64,000 nucleotides of DNA from Tubulanus polymorphus (Eukaryota > Nemertea > Palaeonemertea > Tubulaniformes > Tubulanidae). The notes beneath the pieces are model-generated. The model was not told the origin of the DNA. It made no database searches and worked only from the letters and a program-made list of their open reading frames with translations. Shown in pieces: positions 35,301 through 50,688 of the stretch. Every line of letters starts with the position of its first letter. Positions within the stretch are counted from its first letter, which is position 1. The position numbers and the translations under genes were made by a program. The stretch lies in assembly GCF_964204645.1 (NCBI RefSeq), contig NC_134026.1, forward strand, positions 1,860,001 through 1,924,000. Direction: 5' to 3'.

Positions 35301-38300
35301 GCAAATCATGCTACAAGAAAATTCCTTCAATAGATTTTTTCGGAGTAATAATCTTATGACTCGTAAAATTTCACAGTTGCTTTGATCAGCAGATAAACAA
35401 ACATACGGAATTCAAAGCAATAATATCTCATACAAAGTTCACGATTTGAAAATGATCTTTACAACAACGATATACAACTAACACCAATAATAATGCATAT
35501 GAATTTGTTCAATGTACGCATGGTCATTGAAAAATCAGATAAATTTCTGAAATAAATTTTTCTGATATCATTGTCATTGAAAAAAAAAACGTTTTCTTAT
35601 AAACTTTAAATAATGCTATAGAAATTTCTACTTATAGAATAGATATTTAATACATGTAATAGTAAATGACATGTTGAACATGCAGAACAAACTGACTCAT
35701 GACAATGATATAAGACTTCTGTTCATGCCTCTAAAATGTGTTAGAAATAAATTGATTTTGTGCTCGGAATACCTAATGTCCTATCACTAGGACGACGAGA
35801 TTTTGGTCTCAGAACATTTTGCCGAGAATTATGCACGGCATCAGGATCACCGGCTAAAATGTGAAATTATTCGTTGAGAATGTTAGTAAGATTATCAGTT
35901 CGTGAAAGATAGAAGATTGTGTTTTTACATTACGTTACACATTTACCTATAGATTTCAATGTTTCACCCATATCAGCTGTTTCTGCCAAAGGAATGAACC
36001 ATTTAACCTCAAACGTACATTTATTCCTAGATTTTGAATAGATACAAGTTTAGATTTTAGATTTTCAGCATTTCAAAAGATGTGGTTGAGATAAGTAGGG
36101 CTACTACGTACTGTTTCCCTTGTTTGGGCTTCGCGCATACAAGAACATCACTGAATAAGAAGAGATGTCGCAATTTACGAGAACCGTGCACTTGTTCAAC
36201 CATCAAACTGTTTCTGACAAGAATTCTCTCATTACCAATTGGCTGCAACAACAAATATATCAGAGTTTAAGTAGCGAGCAATAAAAAGGGATTTATATAA
36301 CTATTTTTGACAAGATTAACATACCCTTTCAGGGCTCTGACTTTCGGGTAAAAACACATCAACTTCTTCGAGGAAATTTCCAATTAATTTCATCGAGCTT
36401 TCAAGTTCTTTACGATCTGGATGATTGACAGGTGTCTGTTTCAGTAAATCCTAAAAACAAAGACAAATTATTTGCGCTTTTATACTTTACTAATTATAAA
36501 CGCCAGCAAATGGGTGGGCTAATTCAATATACCTTGAGTGTCAGTGAATTCCTTTGAAGTCGCACAACAGGTTTGAAAAGTAAATCTAAAAATAAATGAT
36601 TACCAGGGTACTTTTTAACTTCAGTTTTGTTGAACTAGAAATGTGACTTATGTAGTGTCTTTTTTTGAACGTATCTAATGAAACAGAGCATTTTTAGTCA
36701 CATTTGCTGCTGGCTTTTTACAAACCTCTTAATGTTTCCTTTTCCTCACGATCACCTTTAACTGTTACTTCCTAAATATCATAAAATCATGATTATATAA
36801 ATGTTGAACACAACAGAAAAGCTAACCATTGAAAACCTGTTGTTGATATGATTCTAAAACCGTAATTACCTCAGCAATACTTCGGAATATTTCATTTTCA
36901 ATAACAAGTCTATCGACTTCACTCACAGCTGTATGATAATTTTTGACATATGATTTTACAATTTCTAATTCAAACAAAACCTAACATGGAAAGAAAGAGA
37001 ACAAAAGCTTAATTCAGTTGTTTATGCATCTTTGATATCAGATGTTTGAATGTGAAATTACCAATTCTTTAATCGGGGCAGCAACAACTTGTTGCAGTGT
37101 CCAATCCTTCAACTGATTTTCTAGATTTTCAGCAAACTTGCGATGAAGTTCGTAAAGTGTAGGAATGCCATAGAATATAATCTTAATCTGTTCTTGCGTA
37201 ATCACGGGATTAGTTGTAGTGGCCAGAGAATTTTGATACTAGAAAGTAAAACATTTCATGATCAACTGAAATACTGAATGTTGAGCAAGTGAGCTGTATC
37301 AGGAGACAAGCAGTTAAGCAAGTACCTGTAAAAGTGTCCTCAGGCAATCTAGATACTGAGACTCACTGTCTAATAGCTGAGTCACAATAATCTTTCTTAT
37401 ATCAACACTTTCAACTTGTGTTTCTGGCGTTTCTTGCTCCACCAACTAGGAAATAGATTAAAGGCAAATACATGTTCAGGGCATTTGTTCATTTGAATTC
37501 ATGTTATCTCAAACAAAATAACGAGGGTACCCTGCTATATTCTATCAGTAAATCTTAGAATAATTTTACATGTATATTCCAAATTGATCTCAAATGCATA
37601 CAGAGAATTCGTGTAAATGGTGGAATGATTTTATGCAGTCAATTCTATTGAGGAAGTTTATGTTAACAGCAAGTACATGTAAACAGTTTTCAGGAAGTAA
37701 ATGATTCAACGTACCAGTATGAAATACATATAATTTCTACTAGACCATTCATAATTCGAGTTATTTCAAATGTAGATATTAATAGAACAGGAATATATTT
37801 CGTATTGTTAAATCTATTCGATAATGAATAAACAATTTTTGATTGGTACTAACAACTCGTTCTGTTGGCGCATCCAATTCATCGGGATCTTGATAAAAAC
37901 TCTCCTCATCAGTTGGTTTCATAGTATTCATCATCGATTGTAAAACATCTATCGATTCTGTACTATCACATCTTTCTGAAATGATATATTGATATTAACA
38001 TATCATATAGATACAGCAGTTGATTTAAATAATTCAAGTAGGAACACACTTAAACTAAGCTCAGCAGTGTCCATTGATATTTGATTAATTAAACTGGAGA
38101 CTGTTACCTAGTTGTATATTCAAACACTGAAGAATAGCCGAATAACCACATTCAGATGTGGAGAATAGATAATGAAATTTAAACCCACGATAAACACAAT
38201 AAAAAGAATGAAAATAAAAAACACGACATTTTGAAGTCGCTTTTAGAGACCATCATCAGGTGGATTATGGTTTGTTTTAATGAAGAGTTACCTGCGTCCG

Positions 38301-39801
38301 ATTCTGCTAAATTTGTACAATCGACGCTCAATCTTTGATGAAGCGTCTGGGGAACTTTTCCGCATTTCAACTTTTCTCGTTTGCGATTTCGTATTTGACT
38401 ACGGTCGACGTACAGCATCGATGGATCGATCTCTTCTTTTGTTTTCTTCGACAACAAATGGAGACTAGCGTACATAGAATAGATTTCATCGTCATCGTCA
38501 TCATCATCAGTAGATAAACATTCCGCATTAACGGCTGCAGCAATTTCCATATCTGATACATTATCGTAGAGATCGTTCTCTACTATTTTAGCGTTGTAAA
38601 CAGTAAATGCGTTTGACGCTGCTAACATCGGAGATTGGTCATTGGGGTCGGGCGTCTCGGAGACGTCAGTTTCCGTCGAAATACAAGAATCGCGTTCAGC
38701 AAATACCGGGTTGACGCAGCTATAGATATCCTCCTCGTCCTCCTCTTCTTCTTTGTCGTCATCGGGTTTCTGCGCGACCTCGCTGTTGCAGATAGCTTCG
38801 ATATCTTCGTAAAGATCGATGTCATTCGGATCCGGCTGCGGATCGACGTCGGGTAAATCTTCGTAAATGTGACGCGACTGGATTAATCCGGATTGATCAG
38901 ACAACCTACTCGACCGATTCGCCGCCGCTGCATCAGAGCCCGAATCTTCGCATGATTCAGATGCTTCAGACGACAGGACACTTCTGTGTTTGATCGAACG
39001 TTTCAAATCATACAAAAGTTCGTCATCAGCGCTATTTCTTTGAATCATGCTCTTTTTCGTTTTTTCAGAAGTTTTTTCAGCGCATTGTTGTTCCGTAGTG
39101 ATGTCTATTGCCTCCTCTGAATTATGCTTCTCGGATTTCAATTTCGAAAACATTTGTTTCATTCCTTTATTACTCAATAGCTTTGGTTTTGGTTTCACAG
39201 CTGGAGGTTTAGCGCTAGCACTTCTTTTCATAACAGCGTAATCACCATTTTCAACGGGAATTCTGCTTTCTTGATTATCAGACTTTGATTCAAGCGACAG
39301 AGACAGATGTCCCGTAAGCGAATTTTCCATCGTGGATCTTGGTCTCGGTAATCTCGGAGCACTATTGTTCATATCTAGTCGATCATGGTTTATGCTCGAG
39401 GACAGGTTTTGGTGGTTTGCGTATTTTGTAATTCCGTCGGATGTACTCCGCAAGCGTCTGTCTTCTTCATTTTGTCCTGTTTCATTCAGATCTGTAGAAG
39501 CACTTTTTGACTTGGTTTTTGCTAATTGCAGCATATTATTCATTGACTCCAATTGCCGGATTATGAATTGCTCTTTCCGTTGTTCTGTCCGATGCTTCAT
39601 AAGTGACTTCTGTAATTTCTGTTCAAGTTTCGTGGTTTTTGAAATCATAGCCGGACCGGAGCGAAGATCGTGGTCACTGATAACGTTTTGTAAATGCGTT
39701 TGACAATGTCGGATGATGTCAATCGCTTCCTTCGGTAAATCGGCATCCGGAAAATCATTCTTCCAAGCTTTCGTAAATTCTGTGACAATATTGACTTCCA
39801 T
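32359..39801 (-). CDS. BCR: BCR-type RhoGEF/RhoGAP protein
   Basis: Acts on Rho-family GTPases with a DH-PH exchange unit and a C-terminal GAP domain. Minus exons: 38292-39801, 37854-37975, 37326-37445, 37062-37238, 36870-36980, 36726-36771, 36533-36585, 36325-36450, 36112-36242, 35947-36026, 35773-35853, 34858-35039, 34606-34744, 34392-34489, 34251-34290, 33997-34163, 33744-33905, 33553-33662, 33338-33399, 33007-33084, 32790-32924, 32359-32711. Phases agree throughout; 1,360 residues (human BCR 1,271). Order: coiled-coil oligomerisation segment (FTKAWKNDFPDADLP, residues 1-90), long acidic disordered region in the 503-residue first exon, DH about 545-755, PH about 756-960 split by a basic coiled coil, C2 about 1005-1115 (YCTLEVDSFG), RhoGAP about 1115-1330 with arginine finger in GIYRVSG (about R1181). 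The N-terminal coiled coil points to BCR and not ABR. LYDNV near residue 412 is a possible GRB2 SH2 site (YxN), as Y177 is in human BCR. Confidence 0.95.
33166..33323. mobile_element. MITE with GAACCCCCGATATACC ends, in a BCR intron
   Basis: 158 bp bounded by imperfect inverted repeats ACAGTGAACCCCCGATATA / TATATCGGGGGTTGACTGT; the inner part repeats CCCCCGATACACCGCC. It fills most of the intron between two RhoGAP exons. Confidence 0.75.
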
Positions 39802-40100
39802 TATGAATATGAATACCTTTAGTCACTCAAACCGAGAAATATTTTCGTGACAATTAATTAGTCACCGACCATTTTCTACCCAATTTTCGAATTCCAGCAA
39901 CAGCAATCCCACCCATTTTTATATTATTGATTATGGCGTTCAACGATAATAGTTACATCTCATCACAGCGATATATTTCACTTTTTCTTGTTGCCACCAG
40001 TTTCTCTTTTTCACTTGAGTTGTTGTGTTAGAAATGAAATCAACAAAATATAAATAACAATCTTAAACTTCCTGGTTGATGATTTCCGGGTTTCCTCGAA

Positions 40101-40132
40101 TGACGTCATTAAAGAGCCTTTGAATGACGTCA
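40101..40132. promoter_or_regulatory. Paired CRE sites in the BCR/XYLB divergent promoter
   Basis: Two perfect TGACGTCA palindromes (40101-40108 and 40125-40132), starts 24 bp apart, lie within the 368 bp between the BCR start (39801, minus) and the XYLB start (40170, plus). CREB/ATF control of one or both genes is inferred. Confidence 0.6.
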
Positions 40133-40169
40133 TCGCAAAGATCGGCGGCGAAGCGACGAAACACCAGCA

Positions 40170-43356
<3,187 letters not shown>

Positions 43357-43606
43357 ACTTTATGTCTCTCTAGTCTCTGGTCATGATACCCAGTTCTCTT
43401 TAATCTCGTGATATAGTATAGAAATATATAGGAACAAAATAATTACATCATTCCATAATGTTATAGAAGTATTTGTTGCAGCTGATATCAATTATTTGTG
43501 CAAATATTTGTCGATTGGTGCTATAGTAGGGGCCTTGTACTGTTTAATGCACATGGGGCTTAATGTGGGTAGAATGCGTATATGTATGCAAATGTAATTG
43601 TGAGTC

Positions 43607-43612
43607 AATAAA
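43607..43612 (+). terminator. Poly(A) signal of XYLB
   Basis: AATAAA about 250 bp after the XYLB stop codon. Confidence 0.6.
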
Positions 43613-43659
43613 TTTATTCTGCTTTTAAAAATGAAACATTTATTTTATTTTTTTTTTGG

Positions 43660-43760
43660 TGTGCGAAATGTGGGATTCGAACCCACATGCACTGGCGCTT
43701 ATCAGCTGATTATGACAGTTCTAGGAATTGAGGTGGAGATAAACAAAAAGTCTGTGCTGC
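43660..43760 (-). repeat. Probable tRNA-derived SINE fragment
   Basis: On the minus strand GTGGGTTCGAATCCCAC forms a perfect tRNA T-arm (pol III B box), followed by ...CGCACACC and an A-rich tail. No matching 5' acceptor stem or full cloverleaf is found, so this is a retroposed tRNA-like sequence and not a tRNA gene. The 5' limit is approximate. Confidence 0.4.
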
Positions 43761-43809
43761 ACAGTACTTGCACTACGGGGATCTACAGTGGACTCCAACA
43801 AGCTGAACG

Positions 43810-46787
43810 ATGGCTCTTGACCCTACTGCCTGTAAGCTATTCAAATAATTGTGTTTATTTACGGTATATTGTCAAAGTGTACTAATTACAATCTTTTAGA
43901 TAATAAAACACTAGTCTGAATACCAGTCGTTGTTACGGTTCCGTTTCTTGTTTCAGGAACAACGGCTAGGTACTAGACTAATGAAACACTAGATGCATCA
44001 CTGGCATTGGCAATAACATTCTCCTGGTTAATAATTTCTTGATTTTTTAGAAGCATTATTGATGGTAATTGCTAACTATTTTTAAATCTTATTTTCACAG
44101 GTGGATATCGTTTCTTGGTCCTATTTTTCAACTGCATGTTGACATTTGGATCTTATTTTTGTTTTGATATGCCAAGTGTTTTACAATCAGTATTTCAAGG
44201 AGTAAGTATTCGAATATTGATATTGTTTTGTAGTTCCTCTTCTGATACTGCAGTTACCTCTTCAATGCTCATTATCTCTGTGCTTAGTATCTACATACAT
44301 TTCCTGATGGAAATATTCTACCTTTATTTCCAGAATTATACCGATAACTGTCCTCAAAACGAAACTAATGCTACTTGCTGTACTGATTGTTTAGCTTTGA
44401 GCCCCAGTGACTACAATTTACTGTATGCCATTTATGCATGGACGTAAGTTAGAAATATTGAATAAGCTTGATCGTACTGGTGAATGTGTACACACTGGAC
44501 AAAAATTCATTGCTTGGTTCATTTGAAGATGAAGGCTTGATCGAGAATTGGTTAATTAAAAATTCATTTATAAGCTTGAGGGTCAAATCTTAACTCATAA
44601 CTTTGAACCAGACTCCTTCATGTATATAAGATAATGACAACAGAAAATTTGTGGAAAGGAGCTTGCATCTTAAGAAACACAGTCTGGTTACTGGCAGTTA
44701 TGGTACCATTTGTTCTTAGCACTTTCACTTTCAAGTGGTCACAATCTTTTAGTGGTGAGGCTACGCAACATGCTGTTTTTGCTTCAGTAATGCTTTGGTT
44801 GTTATTGGTGCTGGTTTCCTCATTGATAAACTAGGTAACAGGGGTAAGTTATATCATCCCGGTTACGTTTGTATCTCATAAATTAAATCACACATTGAAC
44901 TTTACTATTCTCTGCTCTTATTACAGTTGGTGTCTTCCTATTTTCCTTCCTCTGTGTTGTTGGATCGTCCACTTTTGCCGCAGGTCCATTTCTTCGAGGC
45001 ACAAATTATATTCTACCAGTGATGCTGATTGGGCGGCTTCTATTTGGATCAGGAAATGGAGCATTGACTAGTCAGTATTTCAAACATTTTACAATCCCCA
45101 AAATCATTTATTCATAACTGGTATTGTTCAGTTTATAAACTATTTTTTCTCATCCTTTCAGTTGTACAGAATCGAATTACAGCATTTTGGTTCCGAGACA
45201 AAGAACTCGCGATGGCATTTGGTATAACATTAGCATTCTCTCGACTTGGAAGTGTCCTCAACTTTTTCCTTACTGAAACCTTTGAACAAACATTTGGACT
45301 GAAATGGACTTTATGGTTTGGTGAGAATAACATATACTTTGTATCCACATTTGTGCAAATCAGTCAACACTGAAAGATTAGACTGACTGTTTGTTTACAG
45401 GTGCTATGTTGTGTGGTCTTGGATTTTTGTCCGCCATTGCTGTTAGTTCATTAGACAAATGGGGAATGCATCAGCTCGGAGAGGACCGACAACAAAGTGT
45501 CGAGTCTAAAAAGTTGGTAAGATAGAAAAAATCCACATTATATTCATCTAGTTGAAAATTGTTCTCAGTTTTGGTGACTGCTTTTTGGTGACTAACTTCA
45601 TTCTTCATTTTAGAAAGTGACAGATATAAAGCGTTTTTCACTATCATTCTGGTTGGTCGCTTTGTCAATCATGTTTTTCTACAATGGAGTTTTCCCATTT
45701 GTAGCTGATGCAAGGTACATAAACTGACTATAACATTTATGATACATGTACAATATGTATACAATAAAATGTTGTATATTTTTCTAATTGTAGCAAATTC
45801 ATCTCTGATAAGTACGGATTAGACCCTAAACCATCCAGTTATTTGGCTGGAGCAGTCTATGATGTGTCAATGATACTTTCTCCCTTCCTCGGTGGAATGA
45901 TTGTAAGCATGGCCTAAGACACATTCGATGGGAATTGATTAAACGAATAAGTAAACAATTCTCTTTCTGTCTACCGTATTTAGGATGTGATTGGAAAGCG
46001 TGGTGTTCTATCCCTATTATGCGCCGTTCTGACCATACCAGTCTTTGGAATTTTGGCCTTCACTTATGTCTATCCATTAGTAGCTACGTTGTGGTTGGGC
46101 ATTACTTATTCATTTGCAGCGGTAAGATTGACATTTATGAAATTTGACAAAATCCAATTTCTAAATCAAAGAAATAGAAATGCAAGTAATAGGTTAACAA
46201 TGATTTCAGGCAAGTATGTGGCCATCAATACCCCTGGTAGTCAGTCAAGCAACTATTGGCACAGCTATGGGTATAACCACATCCATTCAAATGATCGGTA
46301 TTGGAATATCCAACGTCATTGTTGGTCAAATTCTTGGCAATGACCAGGAGGACAAGTAAGTATTTACAGTACCTCGGCAGTTTCAGGAATATCTCATTAC
46401 AAACTGATGTGTATTTGATTCGATGTTTCATTTCAGAATTTTGCCAGAAGAAAAACTTCTGAAATGGAAGTACGTGATGATCTACCTATTAGGAAATGTC
46501 CTGGCTTGTGTTGCAGTTACGACATTCTTGAATGTCAATGACAAACGAAAGGTAGTAAAATATTCGTAAATGCTACCGCTATAAAAGGTATTCATTTTGA
46601 TGACAATGACACAGTTTAAATTCTCATATTTTAGGGAGGCATCCTGAATCAAAGTAGACGACTTAAGTTGTTACGTGAACGAGAAGAGTTTATGAGACGA
46701 CAGTCCGATGAATACTACTCAGATGAGGAACAAGGGGCAGAAACTGATCCACTTTTACCAGACTCCAGGAGAAATTACATAAATTAA
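43810..46787 (+). CDS. MFSD1: MFSD1-like major facilitator (lysosomal transporter)
   Basis: Twelve-helix MFS protein; vertebrate MFSD1 is a lysosomal dipeptide exporter. Thirteen exons: 43810-43831, 44101-44201, 44334-44443, 44788-44843, 44927-45070, 45162-45320, 45401-45516, 45614-45714, 45794-45902, 45984-46121, 46210-46355, 46437-46551, 46635-46787; phases agree, 489 residues. Segments seen: FGSYFCFDMPSVLQ in helix 1, LLYAIYAWTN, GFLIDKLGNR (MFS loop 2-3 motif), GRLLFGSGNGALTIVQNR, FFYNGVFPFVADASKF, GITYSFAAASMWPS. The luminal loop after helix 1 has Cys residues and N-glycosylation sequons (NYT, NET, NAT). The cytosolic tail has ETDPLL, an acidic dileucine signal fitting lysosomal sorting. 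The 22 bp first exon (MALDPTA) is the weakest part, chosen for phase, a GTAAGC donor and likeness to the vertebrate DP-containing N-terminus. Convergent with ASNSD1. Confidence 0.88.
44490..44613. mobile_element. MITE relative in an MFSD1 intron
   Basis: GGTCAAATCTTAACTC then GAACCAGACTCC matches the right half of the element at 13739-13847; the left half is weak (TTGGTTCATTTGAAG). Limits approximate. Confidence 0.4.
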
Positions 46788-46990
46788 AAGACGTTCCTTT
46801 TTAATCTACAGTATAGGCCTTTAAAACTTACATATCCAATGTAAAAATAATTGTATCCAGTTTAACCATAATCATTTTACTCATGCTCAAACGTTAAATG
46901 TTTATTGTAATATTCAGTATGCATTCATGGATGCTTTAATTGCTCAATGATTTATGTAGATTTTATGGTCAAATTATGATTTTTTTAAGA

Positions 46991-46996
46991 AATAAA
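46991..46996 (+). terminator. Poly(A) signal of the MFSD1-like gene
   Basis: AATAAA about 200 bp after the stop. It lies only about 200 bp from the ASNSD1 stop (47197) on the other strand, so the 3' UTRs of the convergent pair may overlap. Confidence 0.55.
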
Positions 46997-47196
46997 TTTT
47001 TAAAATATTATATATCATAATCCATCAGAGTTCAAGTCTTTTATCAACATTCTAGTTGAGGATGATGACAATGTTACAGAATGAACTGAAATGTAGGAGA
47101 CATTGGTAAAGCTTCTTCTTGGATAAAATCACGAACAGACTAGACAGAAAAGAGACTATCGCATCCAGTAAATATGAACTTGGACAAATATTTCAT

Positions 47197-50057
47197 CTAC
47201 GTACATGCAATTTTATTAAGTCTGTCACATACATCGGACGCTTTCTCTTTACTATTTTCAATTTTAGCTATTCTTGACCCAAACTGTATAGCTCGTTTAG
47301 GTAAAATAGACGTCTGTTGTAGACCTAATCGTAATGCAGCTAAACGCAGAAGATATTTTTCTCCAAAACCTCTTGGAAGATTGAGATTCATCTAGAAATG
47401 AAAGGATTTCATATGCATTCATATTTGCCATTGATTTAAACGCTTAATAAACCATGGTACATGTGTTCAAATCACCTTTTTCCAAACTGCAAGACTATTT
47501 AGAAATGAGACAACGTCTTCATCTAAGAATGGAAATCTTGATTCCCGTGCGTGATCAGTGATGATTCTATCATCACGTCCCAGGTTTCGAGATGAAATGC
47601 GATCAATTTCCATTTCTATTTCATCGATTAAACCTTTCCAATTATCCTTTCTGAAACATCAGTCGAAATGTACATCGATAACCTATGAACAACTAGTAAA
47701 GAATCAGTCAAAATGACGAACTTACTGATAAATTCCTCTATGTCTTGAGTACCCTCCTAGTTGTTCATCAGCACCCATACCAACGAGTACTACCCTAGCT
47801 GGACTAGTATATTCCTCTTGATTAAGCAGGCCGTATCCTCTAGCAGCAAACCATATAGCACAACCAATACTATCATCTAAAACAGTCTTCAGTGGATAGA
47901 CTAGATCACTTATACAATTCACTCTGAAAGATATGACTTCATAATTCAAACCTCGCGCTTTATCAAAGTACAATTTACACACATAAAAATTTTGACAAAC
48001 CTTCGTTTTTGAAGTTCCTCAACAGTAACATTTATCTGAAGAAGTAAGAAATGCAATATCGAAGAGACTAGGCTGCACGTGTAAGCTATATTAATGTATA
48101 CTTGCTAATACAGATTACCTCGATGAAATTCCATTTTCTTGCAGGATTTAATTTCTTCAGTTCCTCTAAGCCTGATAAACCAGTCAGTCTGTCTGGTACA
48201 GCGTATGGATCGCATGGTCTGCAAATCATGGACAAAATTAATCCTCGATTTCGAAAATGAATCATCGAATAATTCTTCAGAAGAGTAAAATACTTACATG
48301 TCTTCATTCTTCTGCTTACTGCGTGTGCATTTATTAAAAGAATTGGTTTTAGCTTGTAGTTGAAACGCTACGTTGAGCAGATCTATTGGTTGATCGGGTG
48401 GCACATGTCTGTAAGGTAAAACAAATTCCCCCTTTAGCTGTTAACTTATATTGTGATGCAAGAATTAGGCATACTCTCACAAGATGTAATTACCGATCAG
48501 CTAAAGCAGCGATCATCATTGAATCAATACCACCAGAAAATAAGACAGCTAATCTCGCATGATCACATCGTTTTGAGTCGGTGAAATTGAGAGAATCGCA
48601 ATGATTTGATTCTGATAGAATTTCCTTTAAACAGTTACTACACAGTAATGGCTGTTCAGACACTCGTATCTCAATCGCTCGACTCAAAATGTTTACTAAA
48701 TCATCAGCAAGTTTTATCATTTCATCGGATGCAGATTTGAAGAGATTTTCAGAATCGCTGCATTCTAAAATACCGGTCAGATCATTCATTGTGGGATTCA
48801 ATCTATTGAATGGATGAATATGCAGTGGAACTGTCAGTTTTTCGTATATTAATTCACTTGGAGATACAGTAGACCCATGCACAGGTTCTACCCGAGTAGA
48901 TTCACATTTCCTCCACGGAAACAAATGAACTTTCATATCGCTGTCCAAATAATAAATCCCATCAACAGGAATTTCTTCCCAATCCTGAAATTGACAAAGC
49001 GTTAATTCTAAGTTAATGAATTCCAAGTAAAAAGTGTAATCGAAGTGAAAAGGTCTCTTATACAAACCCAAGAACCAACTTTAATAGAACTAAGAATGAA
49101 GCAATCATGATTGTCTACCGGACGGTGCCACAATAGACATCTCCGGCCAAAATAATCTCTTCCAAACCAAATTCTTTTTAATTCTGCCTTAAAAACAAGA
49201 GAAAATACCTTATCATATCATTTAAAGACACTTGCTGTCGGGAACAAATATATATCTTAATATAAGTTAAAGTTTAAGTTACCGGGATCAAGTCTCAATT
49301 TTACCTGGTAATAAATGAACGACCAGGGGCCTTTTATTAAACCGAATATCTCCAGTATTTCACCGTCTGATTTACAATGAGACAACATTTCAAACAAAAC
49401 TTTGGTATCATTTTGTTCTGCGGGAATCTACAAAATCAAATGTGTACTGTATTTATGAGTCAGAGATCCAGTGTTCTAGGATTGAATGTTAATTGCACTG
49501 CAATAGTCGTACCTGAATTCCACCAAATATTTCTCCATTCCATAGAAGCGTGTTGCCTTTTCCATCAGATATTGGTTGTGAAGTCAGAGGGCCGCGGAAA
49601 TGTAACACACAGCCGTACATAAACAGTTTTAAACCATCTTGACCACTCGCATCAATATTATTGCAACTGTCTTGTCGATCTGGTCCCCTGTGCGGCAGTC
49701 GTGAATTTCTTATAACTTGTAAAATTTCATCAGTCTAAAAGAAAGAATAATCATAAGCCTTCTGCTACTAACAGGCAACAATATTGTTTTTAGGTAAGTG
49801 TACGTGAATTCACAGGGGCCAGACTACTGGGATCAAAAACTTGTTTCCGTCAGATGAGAGGTCTTGTTTGGTTGTGTCGTGGTGAAATGTAACTTCATTT
49901 TCAACTCCTTTTGTAAATGTAAGAAAATTAAAAACTCATGAAATTTGGTGAACTGTTCTCGATCTACAAAACATGAATCAATATCTAATAATGAATCTGA
50001 ACTCACTGAATGCGTATTGTCATTTTCAGGAATTAACAATGAGAAAATACCACACAT
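47197..50057 (-). CDS. ASNSD1: Asparagine synthetase domain-containing protein 1
   Basis: Family member with a class II glutamine amidotransferase domain fused to an asparagine-synthetase ATP-pyrophosphatase domain; its physiological reaction is not established. Eleven minus-strand exons: 50007-50057, 49513-49734, 49305-49427, 49068-49187, 48494-48984, 48298-48408, 48119-48218, 48001-48035, 47726-47923, 47476-47650, 47197-47391; phases agree, 606 residues (human 643). Seen: MCGIF start whose Cys2 is the glutaminase nucleophile, [28 protein letters not shown], the P-loop [58 protein letters not shown] and [13 protein letters not shown]. Two donors are the weak type GTTTGT. A perfect CRE lies about 100 bp upstream of the ATG. 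TTTTTTTAG just upstream of the ATG suggests a separate 5' UTR exon. Confidence 0.96.
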
Positions 50058-50157
50058 TGTATGAACAAAATTGATAGTAATCGTATCTAAAAAAATCTTC
50101 GCTCCGCGACCTTGAAATTACTAGTGTAAAGAAGCAGCGCTGAGTATGAATGAATGG

Positions 50158-50165
50158 TGACGTCA
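50158..50165. promoter_or_regulatory. CRE site upstream of ASNSD1
   Basis: Perfect TGACGTCA in a locally GC-rich stretch about 100 bp upstream of the ASNSD1 start codon, consistent with its promoter. Confidence 0.5.
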
Positions 50166-50481
50166 CTACCGCGCTTCCCACGATCGACGACGCAAGCCCT
50201 TTCCAAGCATAGCGCCTTAGCGGATCTCACCAGCGCCATAGCGCATTTTAGGTCAACGTCATACGACTTTTATACGAGTTACTAATACATTTCCTTGGTC
50301 CAAAAAAACTTCGAAATTATTTGGAAGCGTCATGATTTTAGACTTTCGTACATTAAACAGGTCTTCTTGAAAGTTCAAGAAACTTGAACCGCAAAACGAA
50401 TAGACCTAATTAGATTGGTAAAGAGCTTGGTTTTCATAAGAATAAATTCGTTGAATAATGTGTAGAATATAAAAACCCAAT

Positions 50482-50688
50482 CTAATCGAAAAGTATACAG
50501 AACAGAGAAGCCGGTGGCCGCTCTAGCCATAGAGTTCTGATGCCCTGAGCCGCTGCCGATATGCAATAGAGTTGGTTGCCGGTCACCACGAATGGACAGG
50601 CAACCAGTCTAGCGGCGGCTCGGCCGGCAATCCCGATCTGGCGTATACTATGACGTAGTACTTCTTCTTGAATCCCGGCCAACATCAA
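50482..50688 (-). other. Unassigned 68-codon open frame, unusually GC-rich
   Basis: Reads MMLAGIQEEVLRHSIRQIGI then alanine-rich sequence (AGRAAARLVACPF). Base composition is far above the surroundings and the codons look less random than most shadow frames here. No homologue recognised, no splice context established; it may be chance or a remnant. Confidence 0.2.

Noticed and set aside
38280-39703. Several plus-strand open frames
   Set aside because: They are antisense shadows of the 1.5 kb first coding exon of BCR.
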